From JAXDJH01 sp034663635 (lineage in GTDB: Bacteria; Actinomycetota; CADDZG01; WHSQ01), in the NCBI GenBank assembly GCA_034663635.1, contig JAXDJH010000022.1:62001-126000 (forward strand): a stretch of DNA of 64,000 nucleotides, written 5' to 3'. The notes below the pieces were generated by a model that saw only the letters and a program-made list of their open reading frames with translations, did no database searches and had not been told where the DNA came from. A program made the translations under genes and the position numbers. This document shows positions 41,089 through 48,969 of the stretch, piece by piece. Numbering within the stretch: the first letter of the stretch is position 1; the number at the start of each line of letters is the position of its first letter.

Positions 41089-42491
41089 CCGAGTACCGGA
41101 TCGACAAAGACAGCCTCGGCAAGGTACGAGTGCCTGCCGATGTCCTGTGGGGAGCTCAAACCCAGCGCTCGATCGAGAACTTCCCGATCGGCCGGGATCG
41201 CTTCGTCTGGGACAGATCGGTTATCAGAGCGCTGGGGGTACTCAAGAAAGCCGCGGCACTCGCGAACGGCGAACTCGGACAGCTCCCAGCGGACAAGGTC
41301 GAGCTCATCGCGAAGGCCGCGGACGACGTGATCTCGGGGAAGCTCGACGATCAGTTCCCGCTCGTCGTGTGGCAAACGGGTTCGGGAACCCAATCGAACA
41401 TGAATGCGAACGAGGTGATCGCCAATCGTGCGATCCAACTCGCCGGCGGTGAGATCGGCTCCAAGAAGCCGGTGCATCCCAACGACGACGTGAACCAAGG
41501 CCAGTCCTCGAACGACACGTTCCCGACGGCCATGCACATCGCGACCGTCGAACAACTAGAAGACGTTCTGATCCCAGCGGTGTCGAAGCTCCGCGACACG
41601 CTCGATGGCAAGGCCAAAACCCACGCCGGCGTTGTGATGGTCGGCAGAACCCATCTCATGGACGCGACGCCGGTGAAACTTGGCCAGGTCATCTCGGGCT
41701 GGGTCGCCCAGATCGACCAAGCTATCGACGGGATCCGGCGCTCGGTGCCCGGTGTTTCCGAGCTTGCGATCGGCGGGACCGCGGTCGGCACCGGCCTCAA
41801 TGCCCACGCCCGTTTCGGCGACGTGACGGCCCAGAAGATCTCCGATGAAACTGGGAAGCCGTTCACCAGTGCGGCCAACAAGTTCGCGGCGCTGTCCGCT
41901 CACGACGCGATGGTGTCGACCAGCGGTGCAATCAGGACGCTCGCCCTGGCTCTTTTCAAGATCGCCAGCGACGTCAGGCTCTACGCAAGTGGGCCGCGCG
42001 CAGGGATCGCCGAGATCAATATCCCAGAGAACGAACCCGGTTCCTCGATCATGCCGGGCAAGATCAACCCGACGCAGTCCGAAGCGATGACGATGGTGTG
42101 CGCGCAGGTGATCGGCAACGACGCGACCGTTGCGTTCGCCGGCTCCCAGGGTCATTTCCAGCTCAACGTCTTCAAGCCGGTGATGCTGCACAACGTCCTC
42201 GAGTCGATCTCGCTCCTGTCGGACGCTGCTCTTTCGTTCAACGAACATTGCGCGGTCGGCATCGAGCCGAACGTCAAGATGATCGAGCAGCACTTAGAAG
42301 CCTGCCTGATGCTGGTCACGGCCCTTACGCCGCATATCGGATACGAGAAGTCTGCCGAGATAGCGCTCCTGGCTCATCGAGAGGACCTGAGCCTCCGGGA
42401 CGCCTCGTTGAAGCTCGGGTACGTGAACGAAGAGCAGTTCGAAGAGTGGGTGGATGCCGAGGAGATGACCCACCCGCTGTCCGAAGACTGA
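41085..42491 (+). CDS. fumC: Fumarate hydratase, class II
   Basis: From GTG 41085 (overlapping the upstream TGA, with GGGAGG at 41067-41072) the 468-residue protein is a complete class II fumarase. It has GSGTQSNMNANEVIANRA, HPNDDVNQGQSSNDTFPTAM, VGRTHLMDATPVKLGQ and the superfamily signature GSSIMPGKINPTQSEA. It hydrates fumarate to malate in the TCA cycle and lies downstream of succinyl-CoA made by the propionyl-CoA branch. Because it is oxygen-stable and iron-free, it fits an aerobic organism. Confidence 0.95.
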   Translation: MTEYRIDKDSLGKVRVPADVLWGAQTQRSIENFPIGRDRFVWDRSVIRALGVLKKAAALANGELGQLPADKVELIAKAADDVISGKLDDQFPLVVWQTGSGTQSNMNANEVIANRAIQLAGGEIGSKKPVHPNDDVNQGQSSNDTFPTAMHIATVEQLEDVLIPAVSKLRDTLDGKAKTHAGVVMVGRTHLMDATPVKLGQVISGWVAQIDQAIDGIRRSVPGVSELAIGGTAVGTGLNAHARFGDVTAQKISDETGKPFTSAANKFAALSAHDAMVSTSGAIRTLALALFKIASDVRLYASGPRAGIAEINIPENEPGSSIMPGKINPTQSEAMTMVCAQVIGNDATVAFAGSQGHFQLNVFKPVMLHNVLESISLLSDAALSFNEHCAVGIEPNVKMIEQHLEACLMLVTALTPHIGYEKSAEIALLAHREDLSLRDASLKLGYVNEEQFEEWVDAEEMTHPLSED

Positions 42492-42573
42492 CCTAGATCT
42501 TGACGTTTCCCTTGCAACTCCGTGGCGGAACGCCGCGCACTTGTTTGCGAGAAAAGGTGGCATAACAGACGCG

Positions 42574-44013
42574 ATGAAGTTCCCATTCAGGAAAGAGCCC
42601 GATCCATTCGCCGCCTCTCGCTGGCAGGGGATGGTCAGAGGGGTCCGAACGCGCCACCGCAAACACATGCGTCACTGGTGGCAGTGGGCCCTCCTCGGGC
42701 TCTTTGCGTTCATCACGCTCGTATCGGCGTTCGGCATCTGGCGCTATTACAAGCTCCAGGGACAGCTCCGGGACAACTCCATCAAGGTTGACGAAGGCGT
42801 CGATGTCGAGGTCGACCCGTTCAACGTCTTGTTGGTCGGCTCCGACTCTCGCGAGGGCCTGACCGAACAGGAGCAGTTCGACCTCGGAGCGAATGCGGTT
42901 GGTGGAGAGCGTGCCGACACATTGATCGTGGCGCACGTGGATCCGGCCGCCAACAAGGTCATCATGGTGCAGTTCCCACGCGACCTTTGGGTTCCGCTTC
43001 CGGACAAGGGCGAGAACAAGATCAACGCGGCCCTCGACTACGGGCGCAACTACCTCGTGAGAACCGTGAGGGAGTTGACCGGTCTCGAGATCCATAGGTA
43101 CATCCAAGTGAACATCGCGGGGTTCCGAGATGTCGTGGACGCGATAGGCGGCGTCGATCTCTGCATCACGGAACCGGTTCCGTTCGATCCACATACAGGC
43201 ATCGAGGTGACCGAAGACGAACTTGGTCTAGTTCATTTCGACGGTGATCGCGCGATCAGATTCGTCCGGTCGAGGAACTTCACGACCGGCGACTTCGAAC
43301 GCATCGCCAATCAGCAGAGGTTCCTTTCGGCGGCGCTCGACAAGGTCACTTCCTCTTCGACCCTGCTCAGGCCCACCCGGATACTGAAGCTTGCGGACGC
43401 GGCTGGGGACAACGTGAGGACCGACGCCAAGACGACACCGCTCGGCCTCCGTAGCCTTGCCCAGCGTTTCCGGAACTTCGACCCCGAGCATTACGAGGCA
43501 TACGTCGCCCCCAACTTCGGCGTAGGCAACATCGACGGCATCTCGGTCGTGCTGCCCGACATGGAGGGCATCAAGCTCGTCTCTCAGGCGCTGGCCGACA
43601 ACGAATCGCCGTCCGAGGCCGACGGCGTTCCCGACATCGAGCCGTCGACCATCAACGTCGGGGTCTACAACGGAACGCTCACAGAAGGCCGCGCATCGGA
43701 GGCGGCCGAGGCCCTGAAGGAGGCCACCGATGTCGGCGAGGGGCCCGTCAACATCGCCGAAGTCGCCAACGCGGACAATCTCAAGTACCGCACGACCGTG
43801 ATCCGCTACGACGAGGACAAGCCGGAGACCCAACAGATGGCCGAGTTGATCGCCGCGGCTGTTCCGGGGGCCGAGGTCGAGTCGGGCAGGACGCGACGAG
43901 GTGTGGACGTTGCCGTCATCGTCGGCCGCGAGAAGTTCGAGACGAAGAAGATCGTTCAGATAGTTCCGATCCCGCTTCCGAAGCCATCCGACACGCCGCA
44001 AATATGTAAGTAG
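42574..44013 (+). CDS. LytR-CpsA-Psr (LCP) family glycopolymer ligase with LytR_C domain
   Basis: The 479-residue protein has a cytoplasmic basic tail, one membrane helix (WALLGLFAFITLVSAFGIW) and an LCP domain. In that domain are FNVLLVGSDSRE, RADTLIVAHVDPAANKVIMVQFPRDLWVPLP, KINAALDYG and the Arg-rich VRSRNFTTGDFERIANQQRFL. A LytR_C domain (about 350-450) follows. LCP enzymes transfer lipid-linked glycopolymers to peptidoglycan or other wall acceptors. ATG 42574 is preceded by AAAGGTGG and, 7 nt away, CATAAC, which could be a -10 for a short-leader transcript. It is the expected terminal step for the polysaccharide genes nearby. Confidence 0.9.
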   Translation: MKFPFRKEPDPFAASRWQGMVRGVRTRHRKHMRHWWQWALLGLFAFITLVSAFGIWRYYKLQGQLRDNSIKVDEGVDVEVDPFNVLLVGSDSREGLTEQEQFDLGANAVGGERADTLIVAHVDPAANKVIMVQFPRDLWVPLPDKGENKINAALDYGRNYLVRTVRELTGLEIHRYIQVNIAGFRDVVDAIGGVDLCITEPVPFDPHTGIEVTEDELGLVHFDGDRAIRFVRSRNFTTGDFERIANQQRFLSAALDKVTSSSTLLRPTRILKLADAAGDNVRTDAKTTPLGLRSLAQRFRNFDPEHYEAYVAPNFGVGNIDGISVVLPDMEGIKLVSQALADNESPSEADGVPDIEPSTINVGVYNGTLTEGRASEAAEALKEATDVGEGPVNIAEVANADNLKYRTTVIRYDEDKPETQQMAELIAAAVPGAEVESGRTRRGVDVAVIVGREKFETKKIVQIVPIPLPKPSDTPQICK

Positions 44014-44026
44014 TGTCACCGGCGCC

Positions 44027-44659
44027 ATGAGCGACGAACTCATACATCGCCTGCGGCTCCCGAAGGGTCAAGCCGAGGGGGCACTGGTGCTCCTACACGG
44101 CAGGGGAGCGGACGAGAACGATCTTTTGGGTGTGTTCGACATGCTCGATCCCGATCACCGGCTTCTCTGCCTGTCACCCCGCGGCCCCCTCACCCTCCCG
44201 CCCGGCGGGGCCCACTGGTACGTCGTGAAGCGGGTTGGTTATCCAGACCCCGACACGTTCCAGCCGACCTACGACCGCCTGACGGGTTGGCTCGATGGAT
44301 TCCTCGCTCAGCACGAGATCCCGATGGACAAGACAGTCATCGGTGGTTTCTCGCAAGGAGCGGTGATGAGCTACGCGGTGTCGTTGGGCAAGGGCCGCCC
44401 CACTCCCGCCGCCATAGTGGCTCTCAGCGGATTCATCCCGACCGTGGATGGGTTCGAGATCGATCTCTCGAAGGCCGCCGGTCTCCCTGTCGCGATCGGT
44501 CACGGAACGTTCGATCCGGTCATCACCGTCGATTTCGGTAAGGACGCTAGAAACAAGTTAGAGGGGGCCGGAGCAAACGTCCTCTACAAGGAATCGCCGA
44601 TGGCGCACACGATCGACCCCGAGTTCGTCGCGCAAGTTAAGGACTGGTTGCCGGTCTAG
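44027..44659 (+). CDS. Phospholipase/carboxylesterase family alpha/beta hydrolase
   Basis: The 210-residue protein has VLLHGRGADENDLL (oxyanion region), the nucleophile elbow GGFSQGAVMSYA and VAIGHGTFDPVI with the acid residue, followed by MAHTIDPEF with the catalytic His. This is the small phospholipase/carboxylesterase family (PF02230), typically hydrolysing short acyl esters. It lies 13 nt after the LCP gene and may be co-transcribed. Its end is 2 nt from the convergent SIMPL gene. The natural substrate is unknown. Confidence 0.88.
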   Translation: MSDELIHRLRLPKGQAEGALVLLHGRGADENDLLGVFDMLDPDHRLLCLSPRGPLTLPPGGAHWYVVKRVGYPDPDTFQPTYDRLTGWLDGFLAQHEIPMDKTVIGGFSQGAVMSYAVSLGKGRPTPAAIVALSGFIPTVDGFEIDLSKAAGLPVAIGHGTFDPVITVDFGKDARNKLEGAGANVLYKESPMAHTIDPEFVAQVKDWLPV

Positions 44660-44661
44660 AG

Positions 44662-45390
44662 CTACTGCAGCGCGAACGTGACGACTATCCGTGTCCTGAC
44701 GGTGAGGTCGGGCGGAATAACAGGGAACGACGGAGCTCCACCACTGCTACCGCTACTGGCACTTGCCGCTACGCCGCGCACGAAGTCGACGCTGCCCGGA
44801 GCCCGGGTCCCGCCCTCCTCGATCACTAGGGCTCGGCCGAGGGTTCGACCAGATGTCGTTGCAAGGACGTCGGCCTTCTCCTTTGCGAATTCCATCGCCT
44901 GGCGTAGCGCTTGCTTGATCGCTGCGGAGTCGTCATCGAGTTCGAAATCGACGCCGCGAACCGTATTGGCTCCCGCGTCGACGCCGATGTCGATGATCTC
45001 ACCGACGCGATCTAGCTCGGTCGTCTTGACGACCACGGCCGTAGTCGCGGTGTAGCCGATGACCTGCCGGTCCTTGCGCCGTTGAAAGACGTTCACGTCT
45101 CGGATCGAGAGTTCATCCTCGGTGAACCCGGCTGCTTTGTAAGCGTCGACCACTCTGTTCGTGTCGGCGCTCAATCGTTGAGCCGCTTCCTGCGCGGTCG
45201 CGGCATCGACGTTCACGCCGACGGAGATTCGCGCTAGGTCGGGAGGAACGTCCACGGAACTGGTAGACGAGACCGTGACGGTCTCACGAAGATCGGGGTC
45301 TTGTCCGCTGCTGATCGTCGGCCCCATCAGCGCGCCGAGGATGATGGCGCCAATCGCCATCGGCAAGATCGTCCGCAGTCTCGCCCGCAT
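44662..45390 (-). CDS. SIMPL (DUF541) domain secreted or lipid-facing protein
   Basis: From ATG 45390 (GGGGG just upstream) the 242-residue protein has a signal/anchor (ILPMAIGAIILGALMGP). The SIMPL pattern follows: VTVSSTSSVDVPPDLARISVGV, AAQRLSADTNRVVDAYKAAG, IRDVNVFQRRKDRQVIGYTATTAVVVKT and ALRQAMEFAKEKADVLA. SIMPL proteins are periplasmic or extracytoplasmic; a few act in stress tolerance, but their mechanism is unclear. No partner gene is adjacent on its strand. Confidence 0.85.
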   Translation of the reverse strand: MRARLRTILPMAIGAIILGALMGPTISSGQDPDLRETVTVSSTSSVDVPPDLARISVGVNVDAATAQEAAQRLSADTNRVVDAYKAAGFTEDELSIRDVNVFQRRKDRQVIGYTATTAVVVKTTELDRVGEIIDIGVDAGANTVRGVDFELDDDSAAIKQALRQAMEFAKEKADVLATTSGRTLGRALVIEEGGTRAPGSVDFVRGVAASASSGSSGGAPSFPVIPPDLTVRTRIVVTFALQ

Positions 45391-45509
45391 CGCTACCCCC
45401 AAGGCAGGAAGTCCCACCGGATGCTACCCATCCTTCAGGATCGACGATTGGACGCCTCGGCCGCCTGAAAGGTTCCCGGGGATCGCTCCCAAGTTCAGGT
45501 CGATGTCTC

Positions 45510-46727
45510 TCAGCGCTTCAGCTCTTCGAAGAGTTCCTCGTAGGCAGCGGCAACGGCAGTGGGCGATGCCCAACCCTCCACGAATGAGCGGCCGGCGGCG
45601 CCCATTCGTTGCATCTCTTCGGGCGAGTCGAGGAGCTTTCGGATCGCTTTCGTCATCGCTTCCGCGTCTTCGGCGGGCACCGCGATCCCCGCTCCCGCTC
45701 GTTCGACGATGCGAGCGACCTCGCTTCCTTCGTCAACGCTCGCCACGATCGGCCTGCCCGCGGCAAGGATCGAATAGGTCTTCGACGGAACGCTCGACCT
45801 GGCGAGGCCTCGCTTCAGCGGCACGAGATGGATGTCGCCGGCAGCCATCACCTCACCAAGGCGTGCGGCCGGTTGCATGCCGACGAATCGGATGTTCGGC
45901 AGCCCTTTCGCTTTTGCCTCGAGGTCCGAGCGAGCGGCTCCCTCGCCGTTGATCACGAACACCAGCGATTCTTCGTAAGCGAGCGCGCCCGCGGCTTCGA
46001 TCACCATCTCCAAGGACTGCGACAGTCCGACGTTGCCCGCGTACATCACCACCGTCTTACCTTTCAGCCCGAACTCAGCCCGGTACGCGTTGTCCCGCTC
46101 GCCGGGCCGTATCGCTTCGATATCGACGAAGTTAGGGATGACGCGGACCTTGCTCGCATCGGTCTTGGCGGCGACGTTGTCTTTGAGGTCGTCGGACAGA
46201 ACCGTGACCGCGTCGGCGAGTTTGTAACAAAGCCGTTCGAGACGATGAGCCGCCGCGATCGTTCGCGCACCGCGAAGAGCCCCCAGCTCGATCGCAACGT
46301 CCGGAAAAACATCCTGCACGTTGAACACGAGAGAGGAGTGCCGGGCGCGCGCAGCCATCCAGCCCGCCAGACCGATCGTCAAGGGAGGCGATACGGCAAG
46401 TACGCCGTCGAGTCGCTCTCCGCGAGTCGCGGAGACGCCCGCGACGGTAGTGAACGCTCCGAAGGAGACCGCCCGCGCCATCAGATTCCGCTTGTCTGAG
46501 GCAGGGAATGGGTGGAGGCGCGTGATGCGTCCCCACGGCGTGTCTTCGACCCGTCGAAGTCGCCCTGCGAATTCCGGCTCCACTCTGTGCAACCTGTACC
46601 AAGGGAGTGCCGTCACGACGTCGATGCGATGGCCTCTCGCGGCAAGCTCTTCGACGAGACGCGTGATAACCGTGCCCGTCGGCGCGAGATCGGGAGCGAA
46701 GTGAGGAGTGATGATCCCGAGCTTCAA
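45510..46727 (-). CDS. Family 4 glycosyltransferase (WbuB-like)
   Basis: The start is TTG 46727, overlapping the TGA of the upstream GT gene (TTGA) with GGAG 8 nt before it. The 405-residue protein has KLGIITPHFAPDLAPTGTVI, VDIEAIRPGER, VVMYAGNVGLSQSLEMVIEAA, and the donor-side SSVPSKTYSILAAGRPIVAS. These are typical of WbuB/WbpH-like GT4 enzymes that add amino-sugars or fucosamine to lipid-linked glycans. The classical E-x7-E glutamate pair is replaced by the SK-x2-SILAAGRP form common in this subgroup. It is translated together with a second GT4 gene. Confidence 0.85.
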   Translation of the reverse strand: MKLGIITPHFAPDLAPTGTVITRLVEELAARGHRIDVVTALPWYRLHRVEPEFAGRLRRVEDTPWGRITRLHPFPASDKRNLMARAVSFGAFTTVAGVSATRGERLDGVLAVSPPLTIGLAGWMAARARHSSLVFNVQDVFPDVAIELGALRGARTIAAAHRLERLCYKLADAVTVLSDDLKDNVAAKTDASKVRVIPNFVDIEAIRPGERDNAYRAEFGLKGKTVVMYAGNVGLSQSLEMVIEAAGALAYEESLVFVINGEGAARSDLEAKAKGLPNIRFVGMQPAARLGEVMAAGDIHLVPLKRGLARSSVPSKTYSILAAGRPIVASVDEGSEVARIVERAGAGIAVPAEDAEAMTKAIRKLLDSPEEMQRMGAAGRSFVEGWASPTAVAAAYEELFEELKR

Positions 46728-47878
46728 AGCGTGGTCTCCAGTGCGTACTGGTACGCGTCTTCCAAGATGCCGGCCGAGCGATCCCACGTGTAGTCGCGAG
46801 CCCGGTCGGGCCCTGCCTTGGCGAGGCGGGTCCGAAGCTCCTGGTCCTCGAGAACTTCGGTCATCGCGCGGGCCCAGTCGTCGACATTGTCGGGAGAAAC
46901 GAGGTAGCCCGCATCTCCCACGACCTCGGGAGTTGCCGTCGCGTCGGCGGCGATCACCGCGCAGCCGTGAGCCATCGCCTCAAGTACCGGGGCGCCGAAG
47001 CCCTCGAACCGCGACGGGAACGTGACCGCGGTCGCCTCTTGATAGAGAGCGTCGAGATCGCGGGCCGGCACGTACCCGAGCATCTTCACGCTGTCATCGA
47101 TCCCGAGCTTATGGATCTCCGCAACGATGCGGTCCTGCATCTCCTTTGCGACAACCCACTCGGTCCAGGCTCTGGCCCCCGTCAGGACGAGAGACACGTT
47201 CGGATGCGTGTTGAGCACGCGTGCGAACGCCTCCAGCAAGACGAGGTGGTTCTTGTGCGGGTAAGTGGCGGCCGGATAGAGGAAGAACCGATCCTCGATC
47301 TCGAAACGCTCGCGCAGGTCGGAACTATCAACCTTGTCCTCGCGCGGCGAGATCCCGTGCGGAACGGCCAGCACGATGCTGGGATCGATACTCAACCGCT
47401 CGATAACCGTTCGCCGTGTGAACTCACTCGGTGTTAGTACGAGTCGAGCCGCCTCTGCCGAGCGCGGCAACATCCGCTTCAGGTAGGTGAGCTTGGCCCG
47501 TGTGAAGTACTCGGGATAGAAGAGGTACTGGAGGTCGTGGATCGTAAGGACGGGGCGGCGGGCCGGGAGGAACGGAACCACTCCTCCCGCGTGATGCAGG
47601 AGCTCCACCTTCCTCTTTCTCGACTGAGCCGCCAACCACGTGTTCTCGCCCGCGACGCGGAATGATTTCCATTGCCCGGTCAGGGGGGCGTACAAAGTCT
47701 CGAACGCGCTGGCGAGGTCGGGATGCGCGGACGCGAACTGGGGGAGGGCGAACAGGATGTACTCCAGATCGGGCGTCGATCGCTCTCGTAGGCCATGAAG
47801 AAGGCGCGTCGTGTAGGTCTCGGATCCGCCGACGACACCAGGGACCATCCAAAGGAGATTGATCCCGACTCTTCTCAT
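46724..47878 (-). CDS. Family 4 glycosyltransferase
   Basis: This 384-residue GT-B enzyme starts at ATG 47878. It has GSETYTTRLLHGLRE for acceptor binding, LTIHDLQYLFYPEYF, LTPSEFTRRTVIERL, AATYPHKNHLVLLEAFARV and the donor motif PSRFEGFGAPVLEAMAHG (E-x7-E). It resembles mannosyl- or rhamnosyltransferases that extend O-antigen-like or capsular glycans. It is coupled by TTGA to the next GT4. The gene lies head-to-head with the GDP-fucose-synthase-like gene 78 nt away. Confidence 0.88.
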   Translation of the reverse strand: MRRVGINLLWMVPGVVGGSETYTTRLLHGLRERSTPDLEYILFALPQFASAHPDLASAFETLYAPLTGQWKSFRVAGENTWLAAQSRKRKVELLHHAGGVVPFLPARRPVLTIHDLQYLFYPEYFTRAKLTYLKRMLPRSAEAARLVLTPSEFTRRTVIERLSIDPSIVLAVPHGISPREDKVDSSDLRERFEIEDRFFLYPAATYPHKNHLVLLEAFARVLNTHPNVSLVLTGARAWTEWVVAKEMQDRIVAEIHKLGIDDSVKMLGYVPARDLDALYQEATAVTFPSRFEGFGAPVLEAMAHGCAVIAADATATPEVVGDAGYLVSPDNVDDWARAMTEVLEDQELRTRLAKAGPDRARDYTWDRSAGILEDAYQYALETTL

Positions 47879-47956
47879 CCGAAAACCTTATGAGACCCGT
47901 GTTACTTGCGGCGGAAGGCTGGGCTCCGCAGGGGCTCTCCCGACTACGATGGGCAC

Positions 47957-48913
47957 ATGGAATTGGCGGACCAACGCTTTCTCATCACCGGCGGCGCAGG
48001 ATTCCTGGGCCGAGCGGTTCAAAGCAAACTCATGGGGGCCGGGGTCACCGAGATGATCGTTCCCCGACGTGCGGAGTACGACCTGACTCGGCCCGACGAC
48101 GTCGAAAAACTCTTTGCCGACGCGGCGCCAGATGTAGTGATCCACATGGCTGCTCAGGTCGGAGGCATCGGGGCGAACATGAAGAACCCGGCGGTCCTCT
48201 ACCTCAACAACCTCTTGATGGGCACTTACGTGATCGAAGAGGCGCGCAAGCGTGACGTTATGAAGACCGTGGTGCTCGGCACGATCTGCTCCTACCCGAA
48301 GTTCACCCCGGTCCCGTTCCGCGAAGAGTCGCTATGGGACGGATACCCGGAAGAGACGAACGCGCCCTACGGCATCGCCAAGAAGGCACTGTTGGTTCAC
48401 GCGCAGTCGAATCGCGCTCAGTACGGGCAGAACTCGATCTACTTGCTTCCCGTGAATCTCTATGGACCCGGTGACAAGTTCCACCCATCCGTTTCGCACG
48501 TAATCCCTGCGCTGATCAAGAAGTTCGTCGACGCGGTCGACTCATCGGCGCCGACGGTTGAAGTTTGGGGCTCGGGGACAGCGACTCGGGAATTCCTTTA
48601 CGTCGACGATGCGGCGGAGGGGATCGTCGCTGGAACCGAAAGTTACGACGGAGCCGATCCGGTGAACCTGGGTAGCGGACGCGAGATCTCGATCAAGGAG
48701 CTCGCGGAGGTCATCGCATCTCTCAGCGGCTTCGAAGGCGAACTCGTTTGGGATGCATCGAAGCCCGATGGCCAACCGCGCCGTCAGCTCGACACCTCGA
48801 AGGCGAAAGAGCTGTTCGGATTCGAGGCAAAGACGGCATTGGAAGACGGGCTTCGTACGACGATCGACTGGTACCGCTCTCACCGAGAGGAAGCTGAGGC
48901 GGCCCGGCTCTAA
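47957..48913 (+). CDS. GDP-L-fucose synthase-like NAD-dependent epimerase/reductase
   Basis: The protein-like start is ATG 47957. The 318-residue SDR-extended enzyme has ITGGAGFLGRAV for NAD(P), VIHMAAQVGGIGANMKNPA, the catalytic GTICSYPK (Ser/Cys region) and APYGIAKKALL (Tyr, Lys), and a sugar-binding REFLYVDDAAEG. The VGGIGANMKNPA and ICSYPK elements are characteristic of GDP-fucose synthase (WcaG/Fcl), which turns GDP-4-keto-6-deoxymannose into GDP-fucose. The partner GDP-mannose 4,6-dehydratase is not in this window. Other 4-keto-6-deoxysugar substrates are possible. Confidence 0.8.
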   Translation: MELADQRFLITGGAGFLGRAVQSKLMGAGVTEMIVPRRAEYDLTRPDDVEKLFADAAPDVVIHMAAQVGGIGANMKNPAVLYLNNLLMGTYVIEEARKRDVMKTVVLGTICSYPKFTPVPFREESLWDGYPEETNAPYGIAKKALLVHAQSNRAQYGQNSIYLLPVNLYGPGDKFHPSVSHVIPALIKKFVDAVDSSAPTVEVWGSGTATREFLYVDDAAEGIVAGTESYDGADPVNLGSGREISIKELAEVIASLSGFEGELVWDASKPDGQPRRQLDTSKAKELFGFEAKTALEDGLRTTIDWYRSHREEAEAARL

Positions 48914-48928
48914 CGGCTCGCCGGCCTC

Positions 48929-48959
48929 TACGTAGTTCTACGTATGGCCGTTATGTCCG
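48929..48959 (+). promoter_or_regulatory. Repeated promoter element A upstream of the SpoIID gene
   Basis: TACGTA (48929-48934), four bases, TACGTAT (48939-48945), five bases and TTATGTCC (48951-48958) occur here. Almost the same order occurs at 53591-53622. TTATGT is a plausible -10; the TACGTA/TACGTAT pair would then overlap the -35 region, as expected for an activator site. The SpoIID ATG (48970) is only 11 nt after TTATGTCC, so the leader would be very short. Confidence 0.5.
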
Positions 48960-48969
48960 ATTTCAGGGC

